Shown here one piece after another: positions 43,929 through 53,203 of a DNA stretch of 64,000 nt. How positions within the stretch are numbered: the first letter of the stretch is position 1; each line of letters opens with the position of its first letter. The DNA is from Campylobacteraceae bacterium (GTDB taxonomy: Bacteria > Campylobacterota > Campylobacteria > Campylobacterales > Arcobacteraceae): positions 97,455-161,454 of the forward strand of contig JABSOM010000008.1 in the NCBI GenBank assembly GCA_013215945.1. Reading direction: 5' to 3'. Below the pieces are notes generated by a model. That model was not told where the DNA came from. It did not search any database and saw only the letters and a list, made by a program, of their open reading frames with translations. The position numbers and the translations under genes were made by a program.

Positions 43929-46763
43929 CTAAACTCTTGCTGTAGTACATTTATTTACTAAGTATAAAATAGAATTATAATCGATTCCAGAATACTCACT
44001 TAGGCCTATTTCACATGTTTTTGATGTTGAAAAAGCATATTTAATATCTTTTTTCAAAGATGGTTTTAGGGTTCTTAATGCAGCCTCATTTAATTCAGGA
44101 AAATCAAAACCTCGATCTCCTGCAAAACCGCAGCATTTTACATCAGGGGGTATTGTCACATCATGTGAGCACATTTTAGCAAGTTTGATAAAACTCTCAT
44201 GTAAACCCATTTTTCTTGAGGAACACGTAGTATGAATAGCAATAGCATCATCAATTGGGCTAAATGTTAAGTGCTTACTTAATACTTCTAGCGTAAAATC
44301 AATGGGTTCATATATTTTCAAATTTCTTTTAAAACTTTCAAGCATTTTTTTAGTACAAGGGGAAGTATCGCATAAAATTGGAATTTCTCCCTCTTGTGAA
44401 AGTTCAAATAAATGTTCTTCTAATTGAGAAGATTTCATTTTTGCTTGTTTGTTATATCCTTTTGAAGAAAAAGGCATTCCGCAGCAAAGATTTTCTATAT
44501 TTTTGGGCAGTATTATTTCATAGTTTGCTTTTTCTAATAAAGCAACGGTTGTTTCATATAACGATTTATCTTCGTTAGAGTTTGCACTTAATCCCATAGT
44601 TCTAGAAATACACGAAGGAAAATATATTACTTTATTGTCTGAATTCTTTATTTTAAAATCTTTATTTATGCTTGTAGTTCCTGGAAGGTTTGGTGACCAC
44701 TTGGGACTTTTTATTCCTGCTCTTAGTGTAGAAGTAAAACCTTTCATAAACGTTGTTCCAATTAGTGAATGCAAAGCATTTGATGAAGAAAGCCCTACTT
44801 TCATAATGTTAAGTGTAGTTGAAAAATTATTAGCAATACTGCTTGCAATTTTATCTTGTAAAGGTGTAATTCTTTCTGCTCTTAAATACTTAGTTAATGC
44901 CCCCGTATCAATATCAACAGGACATACAGTAGAACACAAAGAACAAGTAGCACAGGTATCTAAACCATCATATACATAAGCATCTTTTAATTTATTTGCT
45001 TCTTCTATCTCTCCTATATCCTCTAAGCGTGATATTTCTCTATTAGCTACAATTCTGTGTCTTGGAGTAAAAGTAATAGAATTAGAAGGGCACATAGGCT
45101 CACAAAAACCACATTCAATACATTTATCTACTAAGTCATTTGTAGCAGGAAGAAGTTTGAGATTTTTTAAATGGGCTTTTGGATCATCATTTATGATTAC
45201 CCCTGGATTTAACAGTGTTTTAGGGTCAAATATTTTTTTTATTTTTTTCATAGTTTGATGGGCTGTTTTACCCCATTCAAGTTCTATAAAAGAAGCCATA
45301 TTTCTTCCTGTCCCATGTTCTGCTTTTAAAGAACCTTGGTAAGTAACTGCTACACTAAAAGTAACATCATTCATAAAAGCATCGTAACGCTCGACTTCTT
45401 CTTTTATAGAAAAATCCTGAGTAAATACAAAATGAAAATTTCCTTCTAGGGCATGACCAAAAATGAGAGCTTCTTTATAACCGTGTTTTTTGAAAAGTTC
45501 TTGTAACTCCATGCATCCTTCTGCTAAATGTTCAATAGGATAAGCTACATCTTCAATAATAACTGTTGTACCTAATTCTCTTACAGCACCTACTGCTGGA
45601 AATAAACCTTTTCTTATTTTCCAAAACAGTGAGTATTCTTCTATTTTATCCGTGAATTCTACTTCTCTTATGGTTTCAAATTCTTCCAAACAAAGAATGA
45701 TATTATCAATTTGTTTGTTTAGATTTTCTTTAATGGGGGCTCTTGTTTCTATTAATAAAGCGGTTACTTCATCAGCGAAATCTTTTAAATACGAAGGCAT
45801 TCCTTTATTATTTTGAACCGATTTTAAGGCTTTATTGTCCATTAATTCAACCGCATCAACAATAATATTTTTCTTGTCTTTTTCATGTTTTAATTTAGTA
45901 ACTGCCTTACAGGCATCTTTAATATTAGGAAAGAATATCAAAGAAGAAGCTTTGTATTTATAATCTTCTACCGTGTAATACGTAATTTCTTCTATAAATG
46001 CAAGTGTTCCTTCACTTCCAATGATTAAATGTGCCAAAATATCAAAAACATCATCAAAATCTATTAACGCATTTAAAGAGTAACCACAGGTATTCTTTAT
46101 TTTGTATTTTCTCTTTATGAGTTTATGAAGTTCTTCATCATTTTTAGTATCATTTGAAAGTTTTTCTAAAGCTTGCATAAAACTAAGATTATTACGTAAA
46201 AAGTTTTCTTTTGATGTTTGGTCTTTAGTATCAAGTCTTTGCCCATCTGCCATAATTAATTTAAGTGATTTTAGGGTCTGGTATGAATTCTGTTCAATAC
46301 CACAGCACATTCCAGAAGCGTTATTAGCTGCAATTCCACCTATCATGGCTGCATTAATCGAAGCAGGGTCTGGGCCTATTTTTTTGCCATGAAATTTAAG
46401 TATATTATTTACTTGCTCCCCTGTTAACGCTGGTTCCAAAGCGATGTATGATTTGTCTTTTGAGAGAGAGAATTTTGTAAAATCTCTTGAAGTCATTATT
46501 AAAATAGAATCACTAAGTGCTTGCCCAGATAAAGAAGTTCCCCCTCCTCTAAAGGTCATTGCTAAATTTAAAGCATAAGCTTCTTTTATTAAAAACTGTA
46601 CTTCATTGGCATTATTTGCAAGAACTACAATCTTTGGAATTAACCTATAAAATGAGGCATCAGTGCCATAAACAAGAGTATGAATTTTATCTGTGAATAT
46701 GTTTTTTTTATTAATTTTTTTAAGAATTCTATTTTGGAATTCTTGATATGTTTTATCTAACAT
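43929..46763 (-). CDS. FAD- and Fe-S-containing D-lactate dehydrogenase-like oxidoreductase
   Basis: Large membrane-associated oxidase of 944 residues fusing a GlcD/Dld-type flavoprotein to a GlpC/LutA-like iron-sulfur module. FAD-binding: FRGGGTSLSGQAL (about 73-85) and GPDPASINAAMIGGIAANNASGMCCG (about 128-153). Then come the FAD-oxidase C domain with GHALEGNFHFVF (about 435-446) and GTGRNMASFIELEWG, two clusters CIECGFCEPMCP (about 556) and CATCSLCSTVCP (about 612), and CCG motifs CCGMPFSSKGYN and CCGFAGDRGF. The architecture matches respiratory D-lactate dehydrogenases such as that of Pseudomonas putida. Glycolate or another 2-hydroxy acid is the alternative. It lies downstream of TRAP genes and lutABC. 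Confidence 0.9.
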   Translation of the reverse strand: MLDKTYQEFQNRILKKINKKNIFTDKIHTLVYGTDASFYRLIPKIVVLANNANEVQFLIKEAYALNLAMTFRGGGTSLSGQALSDSILIMTSRDFTKFSLSKDKSYIALEPALTGEQVNNILKFHGKKIGPDPASINAAMIGGIAANNASGMCCGIEQNSYQTLKSLKLIMADGQRLDTKDQTSKENFLRNNLSFMQALEKLSNDTKNDEELHKLIKRKYKIKNTCGYSLNALIDFDDVFDILAHLIIGSEGTLAFIEEITYYTVEDYKYKASSLIFFPNIKDACKAVTKLKHEKDKKNIIVDAVELMDNKALKSVQNNKGMPSYLKDFADEVTALLIETRAPIKENLNKQIDNIILCLEEFETIREVEFTDKIEEYSLFWKIRKGLFPAVGAVRELGTTVIIEDVAYPIEHLAEGCMELQELFKKHGYKEALIFGHALEGNFHFVFTQDFSIKEEVERYDAFMNDVTFSVAVTYQGSLKAEHGTGRNMASFIELEWGKTAHQTMKKIKKIFDPKTLLNPGVIINDDPKAHLKNLKLLPATNDLVDKCIECGFCEPMCPSNSITFTPRHRIVANREISRLEDIGEIEEANKLKDAYVYDGLDTCATCSLCSTVCPVDIDTGALTKYLRAERITPLQDKIASSIANNFSTTLNIMKVGLSSSNALHSLIGTTFMKGFTSTLRAGIKSPKWSPNLPGTTSINKDFKIKNSDNKVIYFPSCISRTMGLSANSNEDKSLYETTVALLEKANYEIILPKNIENLCCGMPFSSKGYNKQAKMKSSQLEEHLFELSQEGEIPILCDTSPCTKKMLESFKRNLKIYEPIDFTLEVLSKHLTFSPIDDAIAIHTTCSSRKMGLHESFIKLAKMCSHDVTIPPDVKCCGFAGDRGFDFPELNEAALRTLKPSLKKDIKYAFSTSKTCEIGLSEYSGIDYNSILYLVNKCTTARV

Positions 46764-46821
46764 AGTATTCCTTTTATATTAAAGTGTTGATTTTAAAATC
46801 AGTGATTAAATATAATAGGTT

Positions 46822-46926
46822 TTATTCTCTTCTTGTGATTGTATAGATTTCATGATGATAGTTTTTTGAAAAAGCGGTATTGATGTCACAATGTTGAAGT
46901 ATTATATTAATAATTTCGATATTCAT
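46822..46926 (-). CDS. Putative 34-residue small protein
   Basis: A minus-strand frame of 34 codons plus stop begins at ATG 46926 with AAAAGGA nine bases upstream. The product begins MNIEIINIILQHCDINTAFS and ends in a charged tail (YTITRRE); it is soluble and without recognised domain. It fills the gap between dctM and the lactate-dehydrogenase gene on the same strand. It may be a small regulatory peptide or leader peptide, or a chance frame. Confidence 0.35.
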   Translation of the reverse strand: MNIEIINIILQHCDINTAFSKNYHHEIYTITRRE

Positions 46927-46996
46927 TATGCATCCTTTTCAAGTATATTTAATGTTAACATAAATATATGATAAAGACGTGATATTAGTTTAGAGG

Positions 46997-47021
46997 CTTA
47001 TCACACGCTAGGTGTGATAAG
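46997..47021 (-). terminator. Hairpin after dctM
   Basis: A perfect 10-bp stem (46997-47006 with 47012-47021) with a 5-nt loop begins 9 nt past the dctM stop. No U run follows, so it may be an attenuator or RNA-end stabiliser between the TRAP genes and the downstream dehydrogenase gene. Confidence 0.5.
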
Positions 47022-47029
47022 TCAAAGTA

Positions 47030-48394
47030 TTATTTTAAGAACGCTTCTACACCAAAGAAACCTGGGTAGATAGCTAATAGTGCTAAAACAGCTATTTGTA
47101 TAGCAATAAAGGGTAAAACACCTTTATAAATTTGTATTGTTTTAACAGAAGCTGGAACTACCCCTTTAAGATAAAATAAGGAGAAGCCAAAAGGTGGTGT
47201 TAAAAAGGATGTTTGTAAATTCATTGCAATTAAAATAGCAAACCAAACCGGATTAATTCCTAATGCTTCAGAGATAGGAATTAAAATTGGAATGATAATA
47301 TATGAAATTTCAACAAAATCAATAAAAAATCCCAGTATAAAAATAGCCAACATAGTGAAAATAACAAAAGCCCATACCGTATCACCAGGTAGATTTGTCA
47401 TAAAGTGTTCAACTAATTCTTCCCCACCAGTATAAGTAAATACCATAGAAAAGGCTGTTGCACCAATCAAAATTGCGAAAACCATTGACGTAATTGTAAC
47501 AGATTCTCTGGCTGCTACTTTTACCATATCAAAAGAAAATGATTTATATGCAAGTGATAATAATATTGCACCTAAACATCCAACCGCAGATGATTCAGTA
47601 GGAGTAGCAATTCCTGCAAAAATAGAACCTAAAACCATTAAGATTAATGTTAATGAAGGAATAATATCTTTTAACGCTCTAAATATTTGAGCTTTTTTAT
47701 TTCCTCTACTAGGATCAGCAGGAATAGCTGGTGCTAAACTTGGGTTTAAATAAGCAACAATCATGATATAAATAATATAACATGCTATTAACATAACTCC
47801 AGGTCCAATAGCAGCTGCAAATAAATCACCAACAGGAACTTGAAATACATCTCCTAAAATAATTAATACAATAGAAGGCGGAATAATCTGACCCAAGGTT
47901 CCTGAAGCACAAATAGTTCCCGTTGCTAATTCCGTATTGTATTTATATTTCATCATAACAGGAAGTGAAATAACACCCATAGCTACAACTGATGCTCCAA
48001 CAACACCTGTTGATGCTGCAAGAAGTGATCCTACCAGTACAGTTGAAATAGCAACCCCACCTCTAATTTCTCCAAACAAAAAGCCCATTGATTCTAATAA
48101 TCGTTCAGCTAAACCTGTTTTTTGTAAAACTATACCCATAAAAATAAACATAGGAATGGCCATTAAAATAGTATTTTGCATAATGGAGTAGATTCTAAAA
48201 GGCATAAAATCAAACATTGCAACGCCTTCTGCAAGACCTTCTACAAAACCTACAATAAGACCTTCATCAAAACCAATTTCTACAATTCCAGCAATAAGCC
48301 CAAACATTACAGAAACAGCTCCAAAAGTAAAAGCAACTGGAAAACCAATTAACAGCATACATAATGCTGTAAAAAACATAATTATACCAATCAT
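47030..48394 (-). CDS. dctM: TRAP transporter large permease
   Basis: Inner-membrane transport subunit of 454 residues with about twelve helices. Characteristic DctM stretches are GAVSVMFGLIAGIVEIGF, SMGFLFGEIRGGVAISTVLVGSLLAASTGVVGASVVAMG (about 95-133), TGTICASGTLGQIIPPSIVLIILG (about 153-176) and ATPTESSAVGCLGAI. Length exceeds the minimal 425-435 form by a loop after residue 205. It overlaps dctQ by 4 nt. Context with lactate-oxidising genes suggests it carries lactate or a related 2-hydroxy acid. Confidence 0.95.
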   Translation of the reverse strand: MIGIIMFFTALCMLLIGFPVAFTFGAVSVMFGLIAGIVEIGFDEGLIVGFVEGLAEGVAMFDFMPFRIYSIMQNTILMAIPMFIFMGIVLQKTGLAERLLESMGFLFGEIRGGVAISTVLVGSLLAASTGVVGASVVAMGVISLPVMMKYKYNTELATGTICASGTLGQIIPPSIVLIILGDVFQVPVGDLFAAAIGPGVMLIACYIIYIMIVAYLNPSLAPAIPADPSRGNKKAQIFRALKDIIPSLTLILMVLGSIFAGIATPTESSAVGCLGAILLSLAYKSFSFDMVKVAARESVTITSMVFAILIGATAFSMVFTYTGGEELVEHFMTNLPGDTVWAFVIFTMLAIFILGFFIDFVEISYIIIPILIPISEALGINPVWFAILIAMNLQTSFLTPPFGFSLFYLKGVVPASVKTIQIYKGVLPFIAIQIAVLALLAIYPGFFGVEAFLK

Positions 48395-48966
48395 TTTGTT
48401 TCTTCCTTATCTATGCTTTTTGTCATTTCTTCAATTTCATCTTTAATCCCATGCTCTTCTAAAGGATGTAAACCTTTGTAGGCATTAAAGTTTTTAATAA
48501 AATATCCTGTGGCAGTAATTAATAAAAGTAAAAAAGACAAGGGAATAAGTGCTTTAACTATCCATCTGTGAGTAAGTCCCCCTGGATCTCCTGATATTTC
48601 TCCTGAAACAAAAGTCTCAACCACAAAAGGAACAGAAGCCAAACCAATTAAGATAGCAAGTGGGTAAATAAATACTACAACCCCCATCATATTAATCATG
48701 GCTTTTCTCTTAGGAGTTAATCTGTCATAAATTAAATCTACTCTTACATGTCCATCTTCTTTTAATGTATAAGACATCCCTAATAAAATAACCACTGAAA
48801 ACAAATGCCATTCCATTTCTTGGAAAGCAATTGAGCCTGTTTTAAAAAAATACCTCATAACAACGTCATATGTTACATTCATAATCATAAGCACTATTGC
48901 CATTGAAGTAACTGCTCCAATAAGATCTGCAAATTTATCGAAGGCTTTTTCTACTTTTAATAACAT
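48391..48966 (-). CDS. dctQ: TRAP transporter small permease
   Basis: Four-helix membrane subunit of 191 residues that pairs with DctM. Motifs: VTSMAIVLMIMNVTYDVVMRYFFKTGSIAFQEMEWHLFSVVILLGMSYTLKEDGHVRVDL (about 19-78), the conserved DctQ core with the Glu-x-x-x-x-Leu and the His-Val-Arg-Val-Asp turn. A hydrophilic tail of about 30 residues ends it. It is separated from dctP by 193 nt and a hairpin, so part of its expression may come from read-through. Confidence 0.92.
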   Translation of the reverse strand: MLLKVEKAFDKFADLIGAVTSMAIVLMIMNVTYDVVMRYFFKTGSIAFQEMEWHLFSVVILLGMSYTLKEDGHVRVDLIYDRLTPKRKAMINMMGVVVFIYPLAILIGLASVPFVVETFVSGEISGDPGGLTHRWIVKALIPLSFLLLLITATGYFIKNFNAYKGLHPLEEHGIKDEIEEMTKSIDKEETK

Positions 48967-49129
48967 AAAAATTCCTTTTTTCTTCTATCAACTATTCTTG
49001 TTTTAAAAATAATTATAATTATACTGAATTATTATTACAAAAAAATGACAATATTCTATTCTTTTCTAATTTGTATTCCGTATAAGTATAATTAAAAATT
49101 TTGTTTATTTGTTTTAAAATTTAGTAAAA

Positions 49130-49153
49130 TATTTCTCCCCTAAGGGAAAAATA
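49130..49153 (-). terminator. Attenuator-like hairpin after dctP
   Basis: A 10-bp stem with one G-U pair (49130-49139 with 49144-49153) starts 6 nt after the dctP stop, and U-rich bases follow on the minus strand. It probably cuts most transcripts after the abundant binding protein while letting some continue into dctQM. Confidence 0.55.
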
Positions 49154-49159
49154 CTTATC

Positions 49160-50233
49160 TTATAAGTTGTCTTTTAAGTATAAGAAGTCAGACATTTTAG
49201 TCCATTCTCTTGCTTTCTTTTGAAAAGCAGCTTGAGAGTCTAAAATTTCTTTTAATAAAGGTTGCCCTTTAGTTTTTTCAATTAATAATTCTTTGTTCGT
49301 TTTCTTCATAGCATCCATTACAGATTTAGGAAAAGTTTTAACTTTAATATTTGGATATTCTTTACCCATTTTTGACCATGCTTCAGCTGACATTGCATAA
49401 TTTTGAGCATACATGTCATAAGCAGTTAATCTAACAGCAGTAATTAAGATTTTTTGTAAATCTTTTGGTAATTTGTTGTATTTTTTGATATTAATCAAAT
49501 ATTGTAACTCAGTACCTGGTTCATGCCATCCTGTATAATAGTATGGTGCAACTTTATGGAATCCCATTTTGATGTCCATTCCAGGCCCAACCCATTCAAG
49601 AGCATCAATTGTACCTCTCTCTAAAGATGTATATAATTCACCTGAAGGAATATTAGTAACAGTAAGACCTAATTTAGCCATAATCTCACCAGCAAAACCA
49701 GGAATTCTCATTTTAAGACCTTTTAAATCTTCTAATGAATTAATTTCTTTTCTGAACCATCCACCCATTTGATTTCCAGTATTTCCACCAGGATAAGATA
49801 ATACTTTATGTTTTGAATATACTTTTTGCATTAAGTCCATACCACCACCGTAGTAAAACCATGCATATTGCTCAGGAGCAGTCATACCAAAAGGCATAGT
49901 TGTAAAAGGTAAAGTATTAATATCTTTTCCTTTCCAATAATATGATGCTGAGTGACCCATATCATACTGACCACCCTTAACCATATCTAAAATACCAAAA
50001 GCAGCTTTATGTTTATTAGAAGCATCTACTCTAATAAGAAGTCTACCATTTGACATTTCTTTAACCATTTTTGCCATATTCTTTGGTGCATCAATGAAAG
50101 GTGATAATGTTGGCCCCCAAGTAGTTGCCAGTTTCCATTTGTATACTTTTTCTTTAGCCACTGCTGTAGTGCTTAACCCAGCAATTACAGTAGCAGCAAT
50201 AAGAAACTTAGTAGTTTTACTAAATAACGTCAT
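49160..50233 (-). CDS. dctP: TRAP transporter solute-binding protein (2-oxo/2-hydroxy acid type)
   Basis: Periplasmic binding protein of 357 residues with a signal peptide (about 1-26, ending TAVAKE). The carboxylate-binding Arg lies in LKMRIPGFAGEI (about 178-189). The blocks ALEWVGPGMDIKMGFHKVAPYYYTGWHEPG (about 212-241) resemble TakP-type proteins that bind 2-oxo acids or lactate, rather than the C4-dicarboxylate DctP group. ATG 50233 with GGAG six bases upstream fits the signal peptide; the frame could extend to 50305 but without purpose. It leads dctP-Q-M in the lactate locus. Confidence 0.92.
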   Translation of the reverse strand: MTLFSKTTKFLIAATVIAGLSTTAVAKEKVYKWKLATTWGPTLSPFIDAPKNMAKMVKEMSNGRLLIRVDASNKHKAAFGILDMVKGGQYDMGHSASYYWKGKDINTLPFTTMPFGMTAPEQYAWFYYGGGMDLMQKVYSKHKVLSYPGGNTGNQMGGWFRKEINSLEDLKGLKMRIPGFAGEIMAKLGLTVTNIPSGELYTSLERGTIDALEWVGPGMDIKMGFHKVAPYYYTGWHEPGTELQYLINIKKYNKLPKDLQKILITAVRLTAYDMYAQNYAMSAEAWSKMGKEYPNIKVKTFPKSVMDAMKKTNKELLIEKTKGQPLLKEILDSQAAFQKKAREWTKMSDFLYLKDNL

Positions 50234-50279
50234 TCTTTCTCCTTTAATTTTGTTATATTGGATTGTAACAGCCCTGAAT

Positions 50280-50305
50280 GATAAAGGTATGATATTTTTT
50301 ATCAT
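50280..50305. promoter_or_regulatory. Candidate regulator box upstream of dctP
   Basis: This 26-bp stretch matches 21 of 26 positions of the sequence at 55993-56018 upstream of lutA; both contain GGTxTGATATTTTTTAT. In this copy it forms an inverted repeat (TATGATA, 5 nt, TATCATA). It ends 47 bp before the dctP ATG. It is the best candidate in the locus for a binding site of the response regulator at 50341. Confidence 0.45.
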
Positions 50306-50317
50306 ATCAATAAAATG

Positions 50318-50341
50318 GACTATTTTACTAGTATAATAGTC
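50318..50341. promoter_or_regulatory. 24-bp near-perfect palindrome between response regulator and dctP
   Basis: The 24 bases are self-complementary at all but one mirrored pair of positions (22 of 24), centred on ACTAGT. The palindrome touches the stop codon of the response-regulator gene and lies 85 bp before dctP. It could be an RNA hairpin ending the lutABC-kinase-regulator transcript, or a DNA operator for dctP. No U run follows, which leans slightly toward the operator. Confidence 0.45.
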
Positions 50342-50988
50342 TATATGTTAACTCTAAAAATATAACCAGTATCAACAATGGTTTCAATATAGTCTTTTTC
50401 TAGGGTTTTTCTAAGCCTTCGTATAAGTGTCCTTATAGATTCTAAAGAAACAAAGGAACCTTCCCATACATAAGCCTCAATAGCTTCAAAAGATACTACT
50501 TTGTTCTGTTTACTTAAAAATAAGTTTAAAAGTAATCTTTCTTTTTTTGTTAAACGTATTTCTTTTTTATTTAAAAGTATAAAAGAAGATTTAAAATCGA
50601 AATATGAGTTTTTATCAAACTTTATTTTTTCATCTTCTGTAATACATAGTTTTTGTATTTTTATTTCTAATTCATCAATAAAAAAAGGTTTTTTAAGATA
50701 ATCGTTGCAGCCAAAATCATAAGACTCTTTGATTAATTCCAATTCAACAGAAGCAGAAATAATAATAACAGGGGTATCAATATACTGTTCTCGTATTTTT
50801 TTTAAAATCTTTATTCCATCAATATTAGGAACATTAATATCCAAAACAAAACACGAGTAACCATTATGAATCGCATCGTAAGCTTCTTGGCCATCAATAA
50901 AAGCATCTATTTGATAATCTTTAAGTTCTAGGCGTTTTTTTATTGTAGAATTTAATTTAACATTGTCTTCAAGAAGTAATATTTTCAT
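50341..50988 (-). CDS. OmpR-type response regulator of the lactate locus
   Basis: A 215-residue regulator with receiver (1-115; E7/D8, phosphoacceptor Asp50 in CFVLDINVPNIDG, Lys100 in YLKKPFF) and winged-helix output domain (about 125-215, RTLIRRLRKTLEKDYIETIVDTGYIF). It is paralogous to the regulator at 4607-5263, identical in the spacing of all receiver residues. Its gene overlaps the kinase gene by 20 nt. Placed between lutABC and dctPQM, it very probably controls lactate uptake and oxidation, which is inferred from position. Confidence 0.93.
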   Translation of the reverse strand: MKILLLEDNVKLNSTIKKRLELKDYQIDAFIDGQEAYDAIHNGYSCFVLDINVPNIDGIKILKKIREQYIDTPVIIISASVELELIKESYDFGCNDYLKKPFFIDELEIKIQKLCITEDEKIKFDKNSYFDFKSSFILLNKKEIRLTKKERLLLNLFLSKQNKVVSFEAIEAYVWEGSFVSLESIRTLIRRLRKTLEKDYIETIVDTGYIFRVNI

Positions 50989-53170
50989 TCTCTTCTCCTA
51001 TAATATGTGGAATTTTTATTGTAAATACTACCAAATTAGCGTGATTATGTACACGAATATTTCCCATCATTTTGTCTTCAATAATTACCTTAGCCATATA
51101 CAAACCAAAACCAGTACCTTCTTCTTTGGTTGTGAAATACGGATCAAAAATTGAATTAATGATTTTCTCATCAATAATACCACCATCATCTATTATTTCA
51201 ATTATATTGTAGGTCTCATCCGAATTTATTTTTATAGTGAGTTTAAATTTCTCATTTGTTTCTTTTTCAAGTATTTTATTTTTTGCATTGTTTATAATAT
51301 TTAAAAGCACTTGTTTAAATTCATTTTCAAAACCATAAATTAAAAGTTCTTTTTTTTCATTATTGTATTCAATGGTAGTGCTTATATTTGAATAAAATAG
51401 CTGTTTCCCAACAATTTCAAATATTTCATCAAAAGAATTTTTGATAGAAAACAGGGTTCTTTTTGTAGAAGGTTTTAAAAAATTTCTAAAATCACTTAAG
51501 GTTTTTGACATATATTTTATTTGCACCATAGAGTCATTAACAAAATCATCCATATGTACTTTTTGTAAGTCTTCTAATAAATACGAGGTTTGTATATCTT
51601 GCACTTGAGCACTTAATTCTACTAAAGGTTCGTTCCATTGATGGGCAATTGCTGCAATCATATCTCCCATTTCTGCAAGTTTTCCTTGTTGTATTAAAAA
51701 TTGTTTTTGCTGTAAACGCTCAGTAATATCATCCATAATACATACAATTCCTCCAATACTTCCATCTGAATTCAGATAAACAGCTTTATTTAAAAGAATA
51801 TTTTTCATTGATCCATTTGGAAAATGTAAGGTAAGTTCAGAATTATTGGTGCCTTGTGTTTTAAAGAGTTCTTTGTCAATATTTTCATTTTTTACAGCCA
51901 AATCATAAGGATAAAAATCATGGGCAGTTTTGCCAATAACGTCCTTTTTCTCCATAGAAAAAAGTGTTGAAAAAGCTTCATTACAGCCTAAAAGTTTTCC
52001 ATTTCTGTTTTTATAATAAATAGGACTTGGCATGGTATTTAATAAAACTCTATCAAATCTTACAATATTTTGAAGGTCTTCTGCCATTACTTTTCGTCTT
52101 TGAATATTGGCTCTCATACTTAAAACCATTACTGAGAGTATAAAAATTGAAATTAAAGACAAAACAACAAATTTTGTATATTCTTTATAAATAGTGGAGG
52201 GTTCATTAATTAAAATATAATCTTTTACAAAAGGTTCAATATCAATATCAAATTTTTGAAGCTCTTTATAGTCAAATATATACCTATTTGGTGATTTTTC
52301 TAAAATAGGTATGTCTTTTATTTTTTTGTTTCTTAGTAAAATATCCAAAGCCATTTCTGATACTGCATCGCCTTGAGAAAGTGCTGATGTTAATAAACCA
52401 CCTACAATTCCATAATTTAAATAAAAATCCCATAAGCCGTAAATAGGAACAGTTGCTTTTTTCTTTATTTGTTGGAAACTCTTTTTATGAGAGAAATATT
52501 TCCCTGTTTTATCTTTAAAGAGTAATACATATAATATTATTGTGTCATCTGTTAGTTTTGAAACTTTTTCTTCAATTTTTTCTATATCCATATTATCTAT
52601 GTATTCAATATTAATTATTTTTTTGTATTTTTTGATTATGGCACGTAAATCACGTCTCATTGCTAAGCCCGTTTTTGATTTATCATTTAAAATAAGTAAA
52701 TTTTTCATTTTAGGATGGAGTTTTAGAATTAATTCAAAGTTCTTTTCTAAATCAACTTGTTCAACTACCCCTGTCATATATTTATTCATATTGTTTTCAT
52801 ATAAAAGGTTTTTGTCAAAGTTGTTAATACCGCAAAATAAGACAGGAAGGTCTTTAAATAGATAATCATGATAACGAATGACAAAATCAAAAGCATTATT
52901 ATCACTGGCAATTATTAAGTCAAATTTTCTTTTTTGAAATTGATCTTTATATAAAGAAGCCAACTTATCTAAATAAATAGGTCCAGCAACTCTTTTAGTA
53001 TCCATATAAACAGTAGTAAGTTCTATATTTTCATAGGGTTTTAGTTTTTCTTCTATACTTTTTGAGATATCATCACTCCAAATATAGCCTTTGTGATAGG
53101 AGTGAATCAATAATACTTCTTTTGAAAAAAGATTAAGTGTTAATAATAAGAGTACAAAAATATATTTCAT
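50969..53170 (-). CDS. Sensor histidine kinase of the lactate locus
   Basis: Membrane sensor kinase of 733 residues. Signal peptide (about 1-17), then a periplasmic ABC-substrate-binding-like region (VLLIHSYHKGYIWSD at its start), a transmembrane helix (about 335-355), a PAS domain (about 375-485) and the kinase core. His510 lies in IAHQWNEPL, the N box is NIINNAKNKIL, G1 DDGGI and G2 GTGFGLYMAK. It parallels the kinase at 2431-4626 over the full length. ATG 53170 begins the signal peptide; ATG 53197 in frame would add nine charged residues. It follows lutC by 33 nt. Confidence 0.92.
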   Translation of the reverse strand: MKYIFVLLLLTLNLFSKEVLLIHSYHKGYIWSDDISKSIEEKLKPYENIELTTVYMDTKRVAGPIYLDKLASLYKDQFQKRKFDLIIASDNNAFDFVIRYHDYLFKDLPVLFCGINNFDKNLLYENNMNKYMTGVVEQVDLEKNFELILKLHPKMKNLLILNDKSKTGLAMRRDLRAIIKKYKKIINIEYIDNMDIEKIEEKVSKLTDDTIILYVLLFKDKTGKYFSHKKSFQQIKKKATVPIYGLWDFYLNYGIVGGLLTSALSQGDAVSEMALDILLRNKKIKDIPILEKSPNRYIFDYKELQKFDIDIEPFVKDYILINEPSTIYKEYTKFVVLSLISIFILSVMVLSMRANIQRRKVMAEDLQNIVRFDRVLLNTMPSPIYYKNRNGKLLGCNEAFSTLFSMEKKDVIGKTAHDFYPYDLAVKNENIDKELFKTQGTNNSELTLHFPNGSMKNILLNKAVYLNSDGSIGGIVCIMDDITERLQQKQFLIQQGKLAEMGDMIAAIAHQWNEPLVELSAQVQDIQTSYLLEDLQKVHMDDFVNDSMVQIKYMSKTLSDFRNFLKPSTKRTLFSIKNSFDEIFEIVGKQLFYSNISTTIEYNNEKKELLIYGFENEFKQVLLNIINNAKNKILEKETNEKFKLTIKINSDETYNIIEIIDDGGIIDEKIINSIFDPYFTTKEEGTGFGLYMAKVIIEDKMMGNIRVHNHANLVVFTIKIPHIIGEENENITS

Positions 53171-53203
53171 AAGCTTCTTTTCTCTTATTATAGCCACTTA
53201 TTT

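Noticed and set aside
46997..47021. Palindrome after dctM as a CRP/FNR-type site
   Set aside because: The half-sites are in the reverse order (TCACA then TGTGA) and it sits immediately after a stop codon, so an RNA hairpin is simpler.
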